A stretch of 64,000 nt of DNA from an uncultured Bacteroidales bacterium (GCA_934667275.1 CAKULK010000011.1:1-64000); one strand, 5' to 3'. Shown: positions 27,178-36,680, numbered from the stretch's first letter. The notes: generated by a model not told the origin, from the sequence alone. Program-made: numbers and translations.

Positions 27178-27252
27178 TGGGCGTTTACGGATTCGAACCG
27201 CAGACCCTCTGCTTGTAAGGCAGATGCTCTAAACCAGCTGAGCTAAACGCCC
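27178..27252 (-). tRNA. tRNA-Val (anticodon TAC)
   Basis: The minus strand folds into a cloverleaf: acceptor GGGCGTT/AACGCCC, D arm with AGCTCAGCTGG, anticodon stem CTGCC/GGCAG-type with loop CTTACAA giving anticodon TAC, and T arm with GGTTCGAATCC. The discriminator base is A at 27178 and CCA is not encoded. Promoter and terminator flank it, so it is a single-gene unit. Confidence 0.95.
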
Positions 27253-27301
27253 TTTTGTGGTCGGAATTTCTTTATCAGTAGTTCCTTCCCGAAAGCGAGT
27301 G

Positions 27302-27333
27302 CAAAGGTACTGCTTTTTTCTGAACCGTGCAAA
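27302..27333 (-). promoter_or_regulatory. Promoter of tRNA-Val
   Basis: TTTG (27333-27330), 20 bp and TACCTTTG (27309-27302) on the minus strand form a full-consensus promoter directly behind the PAP2 gene stop. Confidence 0.8.
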
Positions 27334-27335
27334 TT

Positions 27336-28049
27336 TTAGAGTAAAAAAAGTGCACTTTTTTGTTGTTTTTTTGAAAATCGTATGTTCCACCCCCAAAAAC
27401 GGGTGTTTCTAACTTTTGGAACATAGAAAAAGTAGAGAAAAAGGGTGCAAAGAACAGCAATAATTATTCCCGCAAAAACATCCAATGCAAAATGCTGACT
27501 GAGATAAATGCGTGAATAGGCCCCGAAAGCAGCCATTAGAAAAAGAAGGAATGACCAAAAATACTTTGTTTTGCCAATCCGACTTGACAAAATAAGACTC
27601 AAAGTGAAGAACAAGACAAAGAAAGTTGTGGTATGTCCAGATGGAAAAGAGAGCCAATGGTGCATTCTGACACCATCAACCAACGGCAGCGTTGTGTTGG
27701 GGATTGTATCTGCAAACCACGTGAGGGGACGGAGGGCATGCACCCAATGCTTGATGGGTTGGACAATAATGGTTGTGAACAGTAAGTCGGAGGCGAGGAA
27801 AGTTGCCCACCCCGCTTTATAAAAAAGGAGTGCTGCTATGGTGACATAGGGGAGCCAGTTGACAAGGTCGGAGTAGGTGGGAATAATGGCATCCAGCCAT
27901 GGGGTGTGGTGGTTGCACAGCCACAAATGCAAATCGCCCTTGGGTACTGCCAGTAGTGCAGTACACAGGGCGATGAGAAGAATCAAAGTGGGCAGCAAAA
28001 ACGGCCAGATGTTAGTGGCTGCAAGGTCCTCTTGATTAGTTGTTTTCAT
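27336..28049 (-). CDS. PAP2-family membrane phosphatase
   Basis: An integral membrane acid phosphatase of the PAP2 superfamily, which removes phosphate from lipid phosphates such as undecaprenyl pyrophosphate, phosphatidylglycerol phosphate or lipid A. The three catalytic motifs are clear: KHWVHALRP (KxxxxxxRP), SFPSGHTTT (PSGH) and SRIYLSQHFALDV (SRxxxxxHxxxD), among five or six membrane segments. The ATG at 28049 (MKTTNQEDL) overlaps pssA by 14 bases, so it is translated from the same mRNA. The link to phosphatidylserine synthase fits a role in phospholipid or carrier-lipid metabolism, but the substrate is not determined. The C-terminal 20 residues are strongly basic. Confidence 0.93.
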   Translation of the reverse strand: MKTTNQEDLAATNIWPFLLPTLILLIALCTALLAVPKGDLHLWLCNHHTPWLDAIIPTYSDLVNWLPYVTIAALLFYKAGWATFLASDLLFTTIIVQPIKHWVHALRPLTWFADTIPNTTLPLVDGVRMHHWLSFPSGHTTTFFVLFFTLSLILSSRIGKTKYFWSFLLFLMAAFGAYSRIYLSQHFALDVFAGIIIAVLCTLFLYFFYVPKVRNTRFWGWNIRFSKKQQKSALFLL

Positions 28050-28755
28050 TCCGTCGAGGTTGAGTGATGACATTGTAGAGTACATACCACAGAATACATG
28101 CACATCCTGCCATTGCTGCCAAACGCGGATGCCCGAGTTGGCATGCACGTACTATGCAGAAAACGATAATAATAATGCAACCTATAAGAAAAAGGTAGGC
28201 ACGTTTATTGTCTTGCCACTTGAGACTATGAAACTTGAGTCCGAAAAAAGGAATCTCGCAGATGAGAAGGAAACAACTGACGAAACTAATAGCAATTAGA
28301 GTCCATGGTATCCACGAGGGCATTGCTGCCGGATCCGGTATACAAGTGAGCGAAGCCCAAAAAATAGCGTTTGGCGGGGTGGCAAGTCCGATAAAAGACG
28401 ATGTCTGACGCTTGTCGAGGTTGAATTTGGCCAATCGCAACGCTGAGAAAGCCGCCATCAGCAATGCCAATAGGCTCCACCAGCCAATGAGAGGATGGAG
28501 GTAGCAGCAGAGCATCATAGATGGTGCAAGCCCGAACGTGATGTCATCAGCAAGGGAGTCTAATTCCACGCCAATAGGTGACGGCACTTTTAACAAACGG
28601 GCAGAGGCACCATCGAAAAAGTCGAAGACTGCGCCTGTCAAGATGAGCAGAAAGGCAAAGAGGAATTCCTGCTGTGTTGCCATATAGGTTGCTACTGCGC
28701 CACAAAGAAGATTGCAGCACGTTAGCGAATCCGGTACTAAACGTTTGATGTTCAT
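28036..28755 (-). CDS. pssA: CDP-diacylglycerol--serine O-phosphatidyltransferase
   Basis: It makes phosphatidylserine from CDP-diacylglycerol and serine, the first step to phosphatidylethanolamine. The CDP-alcohol phosphotransferase motif is intact: DFFDGASARLLKVPSPIGVE followed by LDSLADD (DGxxAR...G...DxxxD), within an eight-segment membrane protein of 239 residues. The start at 28755 (MNIKRLVPDSLTC) matches family N termini and lies four bases after the stop of the upstream permease gene. It is the third gene of the operon glycosidase-permease-pssA-PAP2, whose members overlap or nearly overlap. Confidence 0.95.
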   Translation of the reverse strand: MNIKRLVPDSLTCCNLLCGAVATYMATQQEFLFAFLLILTGAVFDFFDGASARLLKVPSPIGVELDSLADDITFGLAPSMMLCCYLHPLIGWWSLLALLMAAFSALRLAKFNLDKRQTSSFIGLATPPNAIFWASLTCIPDPAAMPSWIPWTLIAISFVSCFLLICEIPFFGLKFHSLKWQDNKRAYLFLIGCIIIIVFCIVRACQLGHPRLAAMAGCACILWYVLYNVITQPRRNENN

Positions 28756-28759
28756 AGCA

Positions 28760-30103
28760 TTATTTCTTCCCATAGTCTTCATCAAGACGGCGATATGCCA
28801 AGAAAGTAACCAATAGAGTAGCCACACTACATGCCATTACCATCCAGAAGAATGCTTTGTAGCCGATAGCCATTTCAATGCTACCAGCGATGAATCCAGG
28901 CAACATCATACTCAAAGCCATAAAAGCAGTACAGATAGCATAGTGGGAGGTCTTGAACTCACCTTCGGAGAAATACATCATGTACATCATATAGGCTGTG
29001 AAACCGAAACCATAACCCAATTGCTCGATAGAGATGGCCAACCCGATTAGCCATGGGTTATCCGGTAGGCAACTGCTGAGGTAAACAAAGGTGAGACATG
29101 GCAGGGTCATACAGGCTGCCATCAGCCATAGAGAGCGTTTCAGACCGCGTTTGGAGATGTAGATACCACCCATAATACCGCCCAAAAGCAGGAAGATAAC
29201 ACCAATTGTGCCGTAGAGGAAGCCTACCATATCGGTGCCTAAACCTAATCCTCCGCCGATGATTTTGCCTGCTTCATTGATAGTGACCTCGCGTGCATCC
29301 ACCAAGAAAGGTTGGCATAACTTGATGAGGAAACCTTCCGGCAAACGGTATAGCAACATGAAGAGAATAGCCAACCAAACTCCTTTCTTGGTGAAAAACG
29401 TGGAGAATGAGTTTCCTAATTCTTTGAAAGAACCTGTAGCCGCTTCCGTCTGGCGGGGTGCATCATCTTTTGCCTTGGGCAGCATGAAGATGTGGTAGAG
29501 CGAGATGGCAAACATGACGATAGCCGTAACACCCAATGTGATTTGCCAAGAGTGAGGAATATCGCCTGTTTTGCGCTCGATGGTACCTGCGATAAGTACC
29601 AAAACACCTTGTCCGAAGACAGAGGCAATGCGGTAAAAAGTGGAACGAATACCAATGAATTTTGCCTGACTGCTTTGGCTATGCGCCAGCATATAGTAGC
29701 CATCGGCTGCTATGTCGTGGGTGGCAGAAGCAAAGGCTGCGATGATGAACAGCACCAAAGTGAGCCAAAATATACTGACGGATGTGCTTTTGGATGCAAT
29801 CATTGCAGCATCCGGCTGAGGCAGAGAAATAGTGAGCAGAATACAAAGGGCTGTGAGCAGTACCTGCATACTGATAATCCACCAACGTTTGGTTTTAACA
29901 ACATCTACGATCGGACTCCAAATTCCTTTTAAGAACCATGGAAAATAGAGTAGGGTGGTGAAGAATGCCAATTGATCGTTGGGAACGCCCATCTTGGCGA
30001 ACATCATCACGGATATGTTGTTGACTAAAAAATACGGAATACCCTCGGCAAAATACAGCGTCGGGACCCAGAACCAGGGACTAAGGTTAGTATGCGATTT
30101 CAT
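28760..30103 (-). CDS. Major facilitator permease, AmpG-like
   Basis: A 447-residue inner-membrane transporter with about 12 transmembrane helices. The N-terminal region WFWVPTLYFAEGIPYFLVNN and the loop FPWFLKGIWSPIVDVVKTKR fit the AmpG/SLC33-like branch of the major facilitator superfamily, whose characterised bacterial members import anhydromuropeptides for cell-wall recycling. Substrate here is not proven. The start overlaps the upstream phosphodiester glycosidase gene by 17 bases. The pairing of a putative cell-wall sugar permease with an NAGPA-domain protein and, elsewhere, NamZ suggests envelope recycling, but this is inference. Confidence 0.8.
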   Translation of the reverse strand: MKSHTNLSPWFWVPTLYFAEGIPYFLVNNISVMMFAKMGVPNDQLAFFTTLLYFPWFLKGIWSPIVDVVKTKRWWIISMQVLLTALCILLTISLPQPDAAMIASKSTSVSIFWLTLVLFIIAAFASATHDIAADGYYMLAHSQSSQAKFIGIRSTFYRIASVFGQGVLVLIAGTIERKTGDIPHSWQITLGVTAIVMFAISLYHIFMLPKAKDDAPRQTEAATGSFKELGNSFSTFFTKKGVWLAILFMLLYRLPEGFLIKLCQPFLVDAREVTINEAGKIIGGGLGLGTDMVGFLYGTIGVIFLLLGGIMGGIYISKRGLKRSLWLMAACMTLPCLTFVYLSSCLPDNPWLIGLAISIEQLGYGFGFTAYMMYMMYFSEGEFKTSHYAICTAFMALSMMLPGFIAGSIEMAIGYKAFFWMVMACSVATLLVTFLAYRRLDEDYGKK

Positions 30104-32465
30104 TACCTAATAAATTGTAAATATGTCCGTCTTTAATGATAAGCAATTGCCCATTGAGCAGCACTTTACGTGCGTTGTCGCGAGAATCTTGTGTGGGTGT
30201 ATCGTCAATGGCAGTGTCTTGTTCATTGTAAATCAAGTAGATACCATCGAAAGGAATATGATATTCTTTTTTCTCTGCTTTTGTGTTGAGGGCAAATGTG
30301 ATAAATTCCAATGTGACGGGATAGATGATGAAGTCGTTTTGTACCTCGAAGAAATCATCTATGTCAATGTGAATAGTATTCTGTTCGTTAGGCACAAACT
30401 CAGTGAAAGCCGCCATGTGGTTTTGATTCTCATGGTTCGCGCGCATGCCAATAGTGATGCGCTCAATGAGGTCATCTTGCGGGGTGAACTTGAGTTCCAA
30501 TGCTTTCGGAGTGGCATATAATAAGGTGTCGGCTGTCAGTTTGATACTTGGCTGACGGCCTGCCGTGTAGTTGAGGTACATTTCAGCTTTGCCCTCGCCG
30601 TTGGTTTGGAAAGCCGTTTTCCATGAAGAAGATGAGGCTTTGAGCGTCCAACGTTTGTCAACCTCCACCATATTTTCCCATGGCAGAGGGTTCGCGACCG
30701 GAATCTCAACACGTACAATTTGGTGCAGAGTGGTGTCACCTAAAGTCCCGTGAATTAGCGTTCGTCCGTTGCTAAGTCCCGTCAAAATTCCTTCTTCCGA
30801 AACAGAGCAGACTGCGGCATCGTCCACTTCCCAATGTAGGGCTGCAGGCAAGATGCGGAATGACTTCTCGTTTACGCTGCCATTGACTTCAATGGAGTAG
30901 GGTATTGCATTGGAAATGAGAACACTATCCAAGCGCAGAGCCATATCGGCATCGTCTGCCAAGACGATAGTAATAGGTAATTCAGCCTTGTCGTATTTGG
31001 CTGTGAGTACACCATTCCCGAGACATACAAATTGACCATCTTTTGTGATATAACCCGCGTTCTCGTCACAACTAAGGCTAACACCTTGCACGTCTTTGTC
31101 AATCAGCATACCATATTGGTTGTAACCCAAGAAAGTAGGGCGAAGCATGGCGTATTTGGGCAAGCGGAGGAATGTGGATGCGCTACGCATCTCGGTGATA
31201 ACAGAATCATCAGGTGCGGTGGAGAACAAGAAGATTCCGTTGCTGACAGCACGAGGAGAACCTTCAGTAGTGGGATTGAGAATCTTGCCTCCGAGGTTGA
31301 ATTGTGCACTGCCGCCACCGTCTGCGCCACCTGCATCTGTGGCCCCGAAATGACGGAAGATTGAGCACATTTCGTGGGTAAACATACCGGGTTTTTCCAT
31401 CACCATCAGCCATAACTTGTCGTGTGTGGCGTTAGTTGCAAAACCAGTACGAGGGTAGTTCCTGTTGTTGTAATCTTCATTCCAGTTACGTGGCGTGAGA
31501 CGACCTTCTTTCATTACAAGACAATTGCCTGCTGTGAGTTGCATGATGTCGGGACGTTCACCCGTGAGAGAATTGTAGATACCTATATGAATGGTAAGCG
31601 CGTCACCTTCTTTGAGATTCTGCAAGAAATCTTTACCAGTGCCGCGTCCGCGAAGAACCGCGTAGCCATCTTCTATTTTGGTGCCGCCTATGGTGTTGGT
31701 ACTTACTACAACGGCTGCCAAATTATGGTTAACAGACCAATTGCTTTGCATTTTCACTACGACCTCCAATAAGTCCACTTGTCTGCCGAGCTTGTTGTCA
31801 ATTTCCTCTTTAGTGAGCGTTGCCTTAGTGCCGAGGTCGGAGTTGAAAAGCACTAATTCATTGTCAGCAGGATTATTACGGTTGCGGTTGCTCTCACTAA
31901 TGGGATAGGAACTTTCTCCAATAGTCACCTTGGCATCCCAAGAGTATTGGTCCACAAAAGCGTGCTTTTCACTGTCCAACATCAAGTAGCCAACAGATTG
32001 GCGTACATCGTTGTATGCCACGTTCCAACTTGTAATGCTGGCACCCACTTTGCCATTGCGTATTTGCCCCGTGGCTCCGACTCCCAATAGGTTTTCACTG
32101 TCGGACACATACCAGAAATTGCAGTTGACAGAACCAATGGTGCGGTGCATTGCCGAGTCCAAACGTGTATGTGTTTCCACCATACGTTCTGTGACACCAA
32201 GTGTGGTGCTGTGGCTCTCTTCTACCGTATTGTATTGGTTTTTGAGATCCACTTCGTAGATGTAGCAGTGACGGGTGCTGGCGGAATTGGTGATGTTAAA
32301 ACGAGTGTAGGTGATACCCGGACCAACTTGATAACTCTCCAATGTATCAATGGCATATTGCAAGATTTCAGTACTATCTTGATTGGCCTGAATGTTGATG
32401 GTGCCATGTTGCGCAAAGACTTGTGTGCTCAACATGATAAGAAATAATGTGTAGATTTTTTGCAT
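30087..32465 (-). CDS. Secreted phosphodiester glycosidase (NAGPA-domain) protein
   Basis: A 792-residue exported protein. After a signal peptide (MQKIYTLFLIMLSTQVFA), the first 420 residues carry the NAGPA/DUF2233 domain: GVGATGQIRNGK, RTGFATNATHDKLWLMVME and FGATDAGGADGGGSAQF. This domain hydrolyses phosphodiester-linked sugars such as those in mannose-6-phosphate uncovering enzyme and bacterial exopolysaccharides. A Big/Ig-like part and a beta-sandwich carbohydrate-binding-like region follow. The end carries the tail KVLLNGQLLIIKDGHIYNLL, shared with three other exported proteins here and probably a sorting signal. Its natural substrate is unknown. Confidence 0.88.
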   Translation of the reverse strand: MQKIYTLFLIMLSTQVFAQHGTINIQANQDSTEILQYAIDTLESYQVGPGITYTRFNITNSASTRHCYIYEVDLKNQYNTVEESHSTTLGVTERMVETHTRLDSAMHRTIGSVNCNFWYVSDSENLLGVGATGQIRNGKVGASITSWNVAYNDVRQSVGYLMLDSEKHAFVDQYSWDAKVTIGESSYPISESNRNRNNPADNELVLFNSDLGTKATLTKEEIDNKLGRQVDLLEVVVKMQSNWSVNHNLAAVVVSTNTIGGTKIEDGYAVLRGRGTGKDFLQNLKEGDALTIHIGIYNSLTGERPDIMQLTAGNCLVMKEGRLTPRNWNEDYNNRNYPRTGFATNATHDKLWLMVMEKPGMFTHEMCSIFRHFGATDAGGADGGGSAQFNLGGKILNPTTEGSPRAVSNGIFLFSTAPDDSVITEMRSASTFLRLPKYAMLRPTFLGYNQYGMLIDKDVQGVSLSCDENAGYITKDGQFVCLGNGVLTAKYDKAELPITIVLADDADMALRLDSVLISNAIPYSIEVNGSVNEKSFRILPAALHWEVDDAAVCSVSEEGILTGLSNGRTLIHGTLGDTTLHQIVRVEIPVANPLPWENMVEVDKRWTLKASSSSWKTAFQTNGEGKAEMYLNYTAGRQPSIKLTADTLLYATPKALELKFTPQDDLIERITIGMRANHENQNHMAAFTEFVPNEQNTIHIDIDDFFEVQNDFIIYPVTLEFITFALNTKAEKKEYHIPFDGIYLIYNEQDTAIDDTPTQDSRDNARKVLLNGQLLIIKDGHIYNLLGNEIAY

Positions 32466-32484
32466 ATACCTAAAATTAAGTCCA

Positions 32485-32516
32485 CAAAGGTACTACTAAT
32501 TTTTGGAATATGCAAA
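32485..32516 (-). promoter_or_regulatory. Promoter of the glycosidase-permease-pssA-PAP2 operon
   Basis: TTTG (32516-32513), 20 bp and TACCTTTG (32492-32485) on the minus strand, about 20 bases above the glycosidase ATG at 32465. Confidence 0.8.
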
Positions 32517-32593
32517 TCCGACTGCATTTTCCTCAAACACTTCCGATGTGGTAGGGAAAGGGAGTGAATATTCCACAAGGATACATTGGGGGA

Positions 32594-32632
32594 TAAAAAA
32601 AGATACGACTTGACGTGCATCAAGTCGTATCT
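32594..32632 (-). terminator. Terminator of ppiD
   Basis: A perfect 13-bp stem (AGATACGACTTGA at 32632-32620 on the minus strand with its complement at 32613-32601) precedes seven T residues at 32600-32594. Confidence 0.9.
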
Positions 32633-32666
32633 GAATGATAATAAATATGCTGTTTTTTGTACCTGC

Positions 32667-34676
32667 TTATTGGAAACGTGCACGGTTGTCGGTGACTTCA
32701 GCCTTTTCCTCCAACATATTGATTGCTTGATAGGGGAGGCTATATGAGGTGCGCATGTTCAGTTGCTGAATTTCTTGCTCGGCATTCACTTCGCCGTCTG
32801 CAGTACGTTTCTGCCCTATTTGGAGCATGTAAACACCCATATTACCTTTTACAGGGGACGAAACGCTGTTGTCGTTCATTGCGAGAGCGGTACCAATAAT
32901 GGCAGGTTCCATGCCGGCAGAGCCAAAACGGTAAGTTGCCAATGATACACCCTCTGCCGTCTTAATATCAGTGTCAAGAACTTTGGCAGCCTCGTCAAGT
33001 GTATTCACGCCCTTCAGTTGGTTGATGATATAATCCGCTTTCTTGTCGTTCATAATCTCCATGGCAAGTTCTGCACGAACTTCATCCATTGTGCGATAGT
33101 CACCATCGTGTACCTCTGTGAGTACTGCCACAACAAAACGGTCATTGCATTCGAATACATCACTTACTTGACCCTCTTTTGCTTCAAAAGCCCAGCGAAC
33201 AATCTGACGGCTGTTTTTGAGGTCCGTCACCTTGTCGCTATTGGCATTGAGCGCATAAGCCGGAGTGATACTTAATCTTTGTTCATTAGCAGCCGTTTGG
33301 AATTTATCTTCAGTGCTGTTGGCAACAATAAATTGCTTGGCTTGATTGTAGAGACGGCTGTAGGTCTTGCTGCTTGCTCCCACGGTGCGGGCAAGGATAG
33401 CCAACTTAACCTTTGGAGTTGGTGCGCTTTTATCCACAATTTGGAATGTCTGCTCGCCCATGCCTGATGAAACAGTGAACTTGTCTCCCTTTTTTCCATT
33501 GAAAGCGGGGTCTGCTACATTTTTCTGCAGTTCGTTGGCTTGGAACCAACCCAACTCTACGTCTTCAGCGCCTTCTCCATTAGCGAGCAGACGGAGTTGA
33601 ACAGAGTCGGATTTGCTATAGCCGCAATCCATAATACGCGCGATAGAATAGGTGTTGTCTGCAAACAGGAGGTCGGTGCAGTCGTCTTTCTTTGCATTTT
33701 TGCCGAAAGCGAAATCTTTGTATTCGGCAGGGATAGTCTCTATCGAATAGTCGCGGCCATCGTAAAGTACATCGGAGTTTCCGTTTACAACAAGGCTTAC
33801 ATCCTCTCTGGTGCGGAAGTCTTGTTCAAGACCTTTCATAATATGCTCAACCTCAGCAAAATCCTCCTCAGAAGGATTTATGGGGAATGTAACATATTCG
33901 ATGGTGCGGTTAGGGGTTTGCTTGTATTGTTCTTTGCGCTCGTTGTAGAGTTTTTTGATATCGCCGTTGGTGACTTTAACCAATGAATCGGCAATAGCGA
34001 AATATGGCTGCTCCACATATTGTACGTCCACTGTGGTCTGACGTGCTGCAAAGGCATATTTTGCATCTATCGGATTGGCTGTGACCATCTTGGAAAGCAG
34101 ACCCGTATATTTCTCCTGCATATAGGTGAGACGTACGGCCTTTTCCCAATACATCCAATAGGTCTTTGCCTGCTTGAGATTGGCAGCCTGCTCTGCATCT
34201 TCCGGCTCGCGATTGATGGAGTTGAGGAAATTGATAAGTGCAAAACGGTTGAAATTGCCAGTCTCATCATAGAACGCACGGCGTTGACGAATCAGTTGGT
34301 GAGGATTTTCTCCGATGCATAGATTGCTGAGTTCTTCAGCGGTGACATCCATACCAATTTCCTCTGCCTGTTGACGGAGCGAGTAGTCCATCAGCATCAT
34401 TTGCCATACTTGGTTGCGGATTTGTGCGCTGAAATCCTCGTCAATGTCAGTGCGCCCTGTCTCGATTTTATAAACCTCTGTCAGTTGGTCTTTAGCGGCT
34501 TCGTAGTCGGTGTAGTGCACTTTATGTCCTGCAATTTCACCTACATATTCGCGGTTGCGGTTGAAGAAACTGCTTCCCGAATTGATGAAGTCGCCCATAA
34601 TGAACGCCAACATGGCCAATCCCACGATGACGAGCAGGAGAACGCCATGATTCCTAATCTTTTGTAATGTTGCCAT
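32667..34676 (-). CDS. ppiD: Membrane-anchored periplasmic chaperone/prolyl isomerase PpiD-like
   Basis: A SurA/PpiD-family folding factor for exported and outer-membrane proteins. The 669-residue protein begins with a short cytoplasmic segment and one transmembrane helix (GVLLLVIVGLAMLAFIMG, about residues 11-28), then a SurA_N-like helical domain (QVWQMMLMDYSLRQQAEEIG), a parvulin-like middle region around residues 330-440 and a second helical domain near the end (EGQVSDVFECNDRFVVAVLT). The parvulin part is poorly conserved to my eye (no clear IHLS motif), so isomerase activity may be lost, as in E. coli PpiD. It is a single-gene unit with a clear promoter and terminator. Confidence 0.87.
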   Translation of the reverse strand: MATLQKIRNHGVLLLVIVGLAMLAFIMGDFINSGSSFFNRNREYVGEIAGHKVHYTDYEAAKDQLTEVYKIETGRTDIDEDFSAQIRNQVWQMMLMDYSLRQQAEEIGMDVTAEELSNLCIGENPHQLIRQRRAFYDETGNFNRFALINFLNSINREPEDAEQAANLKQAKTYWMYWEKAVRLTYMQEKYTGLLSKMVTANPIDAKYAFAARQTTVDVQYVEQPYFAIADSLVKVTNGDIKKLYNERKEQYKQTPNRTIEYVTFPINPSEEDFAEVEHIMKGLEQDFRTREDVSLVVNGNSDVLYDGRDYSIETIPAEYKDFAFGKNAKKDDCTDLLFADNTYSIARIMDCGYSKSDSVQLRLLANGEGAEDVELGWFQANELQKNVADPAFNGKKGDKFTVSSGMGEQTFQIVDKSAPTPKVKLAILARTVGASSKTYSRLYNQAKQFIVANSTEDKFQTAANEQRLSITPAYALNANSDKVTDLKNSRQIVRWAFEAKEGQVSDVFECNDRFVVAVLTEVHDGDYRTMDEVRAELAMEIMNDKKADYIINQLKGVNTLDEAAKVLDTDIKTAEGVSLATYRFGSAGMEPAIIGTALAMNDNSVSSPVKGNMGVYMLQIGQKRTADGEVNAEQEIQQLNMRTSYSLPYQAINMLEEKAEVTDNRARFQ

Positions 34677-34736
34677 ATTCTGTTTAGTTTTATTATTTTC
34701 AATAAGTAGTTATTTCGCTTTTCTACAAAAAGCCCG

Positions 34737-34768
34737 CAAAGTTACTATATTTTTTTGATATGTACAAA
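34737..34768 (-). promoter_or_regulatory. Promoter of ppiD
   Basis: TTTG (34768-34765), 20 bp and TAACTTTG (34744-34737) on the minus strand, about 60 bases above the ATG at 34676. Confidence 0.8.
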
Positions 34769-34856
34769 CGAAAGGCGAATTTTGTGCTAAAAATGCAAAT
34801 GAAGTCATGGCATCCGCTTTGTGTCCTATCAGTATCCTCCTTACATCCTCGAATCT

Positions 34857-34889
34857 CGTTGCCGTCCCGTTGCCGTGTCGTTGCCGTGT
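34857..34889. repeat. Tandem repeat, three units of 11 bp
   Basis: Units CGTTGCCGTCC, CGTTGCCGTGT and CGTTGCCGTGT sit in the 348-bp gap between ppiD and the next lipoprotein gene. The same unit is found in the cas operon at 22437-22469. The rest of the gap holds the ppiD promoter and one terminator and no gene. Confidence 0.9.
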
Positions 34890-34954
34890 TTTGCTCAACA
34901 TTTACGCAGGTAAAGTCTGTGTGTTGAAAGAACAACAAGAAGTTGAATGAAAAC

Positions 34955-34982
34955 GAGGTTGCCTAAAGACTCAGGCAACCTC
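34955..34982 (-). terminator. Terminator of the OB-fold lipoprotein gene
   Basis: A perfect 10-bp stem (GAGGTTGCCT at 34955-34964 with AGGCAACCTC at 34973-34982) lies 43 bases beyond the stop of the minus-strand gene, followed in that direction by GTTTTC; on the plus strand it is followed by TTTT. Confidence 0.8.
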
Positions 34983-35024
34983 TTTTAAGTGGTTATGGAG
35001 CGTTTGGACTCCTGTGAAGCGACG

Positions 35025-36494
35025 TTATTTTACGATAACCTCTTTAATTTCCCATGTTGCAGAAACGGTTGTGCAGGTGTATTTCCATGCGATGCGGCAG
35101 TTGGCCTTGAGGTTCTCGGCGGGGATTGTCAAGTTGCCAGCAGAGATATAACTCCAAGCGGTTTCACCAAAAGTGAGCCCCGTGATTTGTGTCCAAGATG
35201 CAGCGGTTACATCGCCATTGAAATCGTTTGAAACCCAAATGGTGTATTGCGTTTCATCAACCGGCAGTGAGTTTTTAGGACCAAAAGCGTGGTTGAACGT
35301 GAGTGTGGCAGCGGTTTTGCCGGTCAAATCCATGGCGGGAGAGATGAACCAATCCTCGTTTTCTTCTGTAGCCTTTGTTCTGTTGTTGAAACCGGACATT
35401 GTGGCTCCGTATCTGCTGTCGAATTTCCAAGTGGAATCACCTTTGATGTCTATGGTTGTAAATTTGTCGAAACTTGCTTGTGTCAGTAATGTTTCGTTGA
35501 GAATCTCGTTACCGGTGGAAGGTACGGGTTTGGTTCCCAATTCCTGTTCTCCGATTTTGGCATAAGTAGGAGTTTTGATACCTGCTTGACCAAAGTACTT
35601 CTCCAACGAACCGTAGATGATTACTTCTTGTCCGAGAAGGTCCTCGTTTTGGATTAAGTTTAGGCCGTCTCGTAATGCACCGGTGGGGAGTTGTACGGGT
35701 ACCACTTCTGCTTTGTCGGAAGCGGTGGTGGCAGCAGCGACGAGGATGTTGGTGTTCGTCCCATTTTCATTAGCAGTAAATGGCGCGGAAAACTCTGGGG
35801 TTAGCGAAGTGGAACCTCCTTTTGATTGCCCCACGATATATGCTTTAACGTAGTATTTCCCTGTTTTGGCGTTGTTGAGCGCAATTACATCAGCAGCGGT
35901 GAAAGGATTTTCCTCTGAGCCGTCGCCTGTTACATCGCCCGGATTGGGTTGGTCGCCGCCTTGAACATTGGGGTTTGTGCTTTTCCAAATATAAGCAGCC
36001 CCTTTGCCTACAGTTTCGAGAGTGCCGTTATAGTTGGTGAGTTCACCGTAGATAACTACGAAATCGCCCACTGCCACAGCATCTGCATTCTTGATTTCTG
36101 CACCATTAATACCTTTTACTTGGTAAGCCAGGAAATCATCACTCGAGTTGGCACCTTTCACATCTTCCATATAGAATGAAGCGTTTCCGTATTGCGAAAT
36201 GCCATCTGCATTCTTACTATGCAGTTTTTTGACATATCCCATTACGTAGTACTTGGTGCCGGTGGTTGCCTCGCTTGCCAAGGCTCCGGCAATCTCGCGT
36301 GCCTGTGCTATAGTGATGGCTTCGGCAGGGATGTTCCAACCGGTGGTGTCTGCAGGAGTGGTGACGGTTGTGTCTCCCGGGTTGGGGGTCGGTGGATTGG
36401 GGGTGGGACCTACGATAGGTCCGTTTCCGTTGCACGCTGCAAAAGCAACGGCAAAGGTCAGCATGGCTGCTGAAAGGATTTTGTTGAATTTCAT
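35025..36494 (-). CDS. Lipoprotein with OB-fold-type and DUF6359/choice-of-anchor J domains
   Basis: A 489-residue lipoprotein (lipobox FAAC, cysteine 21) with a Pro/Thr-rich linker (PTPNPPTPNPGDTT) and three modules. Residues about 55-170 look like a DUF5689/OB-fold-like domain (KYYVMGYVKKLHS, VGDFVVIYGELTNYNG). Residues about 190-310 match the DUF6359 pattern (GDGSEENPFTAADVIALNN, KYYVKAYIVGQSKGG, VIIYGSLEKYFG). Residues about 330-489 form a choice-of-anchor J / jelly-roll domain (DWFISPAMDLTGKTAATLTF, WEIKEVIVK). OB-fold modules often bind nucleic acids or sugars; the ligand here is not known. It resembles the secreted proteins at 42174-43967 and 44070-45239 in design. Confidence 0.82.
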   Translation of the reverse strand: MKFNKILSAAMLTFAVAFAACNGNGPIVGPTPNPPTPNPGDTTVTTPADTTGWNIPAEAITIAQAREIAGALASEATTGTKYYVMGYVKKLHSKNADGISQYGNASFYMEDVKGANSSDDFLAYQVKGINGAEIKNADAVAVGDFVVIYGELTNYNGTLETVGKGAAYIWKSTNPNVQGGDQPNPGDVTGDGSEENPFTAADVIALNNAKTGKYYVKAYIVGQSKGGSTSLTPEFSAPFTANENGTNTNILVAAATTASDKAEVVPVQLPTGALRDGLNLIQNEDLLGQEVIIYGSLEKYFGQAGIKTPTYAKIGEQELGTKPVPSTGNEILNETLLTQASFDKFTTIDIKGDSTWKFDSRYGATMSGFNNRTKATEENEDWFISPAMDLTGKTAATLTFNHAFGPKNSLPVDETQYTIWVSNDFNGDVTAASWTQITGLTFGETAWSYISAGNLTIPAENLKANCRIAWKYTCTTVSATWEIKEVIVK

Positions 36495-36561
36495 TGTCTT
36501 ATTGTTTTTAGTTACGTTTTTTTTGCGTTGCGGGGATACCTCCCCATTTTATTTTGGGTCG

Positions 36562-36593
36562 CAAAAATACGGAAAGTTTTCTGAATGTGCAAA
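36562..36593 (-). promoter_or_regulatory. Promoter of the OB-fold lipoprotein gene
   Basis: TTTG (36593-36590), 20 bp and TATTTTTG (36569-36562) on the minus strand. It is divergent from the infC promoter 26 bp away. Confidence 0.75.
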
Positions 36594-36618
36594 AAATGAG
36601 CGTTTTTTATTGTTTTAT

Positions 36619-36649
36619 TTTGTGGATTGCAAAAAAAAGAGTAATTTTG
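36619..36649 (+). promoter_or_regulatory. Promoter of the infC-rpmI-rplT operon
   Basis: TTTG at 36619-36622, a 19-bp spacer and TAATTTTG at 36642-36649. Transcription would start near 36656, leaving a leader of about 25 nt that contains the Shine-Dalgarno sequence at 36667-36672. Confidence 0.7.
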
Positions 36650-36680
36650 CAGCCCGAAATATTAGCAGGAGGATACAACT